From positions 632,996 to 696,995 of the forward strand of contig NZ_JAERRB010000002.1 of the NCBI RefSeq assembly GCF_016735595.1: a stretch of 64,000 nt of DNA, in the 5' to 3' direction. Below the pieces are notes generated by a model. It was not told the DNA's origin. It searched no databases and worked only from the letters and a program-made list of their open reading frames with translations. Origin of the DNA: Chryseolinea lacunae (GTDB lineage Bacteria; Bacteroidota; Bacteroidia; Cytophagales; Cyclobacteriaceae). Positions 63,987-64,000 of this stretch are shown piece by piece (position 1 is the first letter of the stretch; each line of letters opens with the position of its first letter). The position numbers and the translations under genes were made by a program.

Positions 63987-64000
63987 ATGGAAACAAAAGT
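63987..64000 (+). CDS. Start of the next pigment-cluster gene, cut by the window
   Basis: ATGGAAACAAAAGT begins two bases after the ketoacyl synthase stop (METK...). Only four residues are seen. In known flexirubin clusters an acyl carrier protein or dehydratase gene often follows, but the identity cannot be read here. Confidence 0.4.

Overview
The window looks like chromosomal DNA of a gliding, pigmented member of the Bacteroidota, probably order Cytophagales (a Chryseolinea-like genome would fit; genus is inference). Evidence: gldA-gldF-gldG gliding genes, a type IX secretion gene (porQ), a SusC/SusD pair, many lipoproteins with a Cys lipobox, Bacteroidota -7 promoter elements (TAnnTTTG) with very short leaders, almost no Shine-Dalgarno sequences, and what looks like the start of a flexirubin-type pigment cluster. 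Base composition is fairly GC-rich for the phylum, with a few AT-richer islets at about 4.2-4.9, 7.5-8.1 and 54.6-55.7 kb.

Layout. 0-6.7 kb: end of a coiled-coil protein, a CorC/HlyC-type protein, a CorA-type channel, a polyprenyl synthase, an AT-rich membrane protein, and xseA-xseB. 6.7-8.1 kb: a REP-associated tyrosine transposase (RAYT) with a long palindromic repeat, then a frameshifted lipoprotein. 8.4-13.2 kb: a secreted OmpL47-like protein, two proteins of unknown function and a TlpA-like periplasmic thioredoxin protein. 13.6-20.9 kb: gldA, gldF, gldG, a DUF4340-like protein and dnaN, then two small paralogous membrane proteins and a phosphodiesterase. 20.9-21.4 kb: a large inverted repeat whose two arms fold into the same structure with compensatory base changes. 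21.5-35.8 kb: a membrane acyltransferase-like protein, then an outer-membrane nutrient locus (SusC, SusD, two giant FG-GAP/UnbV lipoproteins, an amidohydrolase lipoprotein).

35.9-44.2 kb: a DUF3857/transglutaminase protein, a coiled-coil membrane protein, a CHASE3-PAS histidine kinase, and an ECF sigma factor / HEAT-repeat anti-sigma candidate / two DUF4097-like proteins operon that reads as an envelope-stress module. 44.3-53.9 kb: an OmpA-PD40 protein, lon, porQ, hslU, a DUF4421 protein, a SixA-like phosphatase and an LpxL-like acyltransferase. 53.9-55.7 kb: an accessory islet with a 42-bp tandem repeat array and a duplicated small-gene locus in which two of three genes are frameshifted. 55.8-58.8 kb: a TPR/histidine kinase/receiver/AraC hybrid regulator. 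58.9-64 kb: a lipoprotein, a small membrane protein, and then ammonia-lyase, ketoacyl-ACP reductase and ketoacyl synthase genes that open the pigment cluster and run off the window.

The most unusual material is the covarying inverted repeat at 20913-21433, the islet at 53.9-55.7 kb and the RAYT/REP region. No rRNA, tRNA or CRISPR array was recognised. All family names come from reading the translated sequences; no database search was possible.
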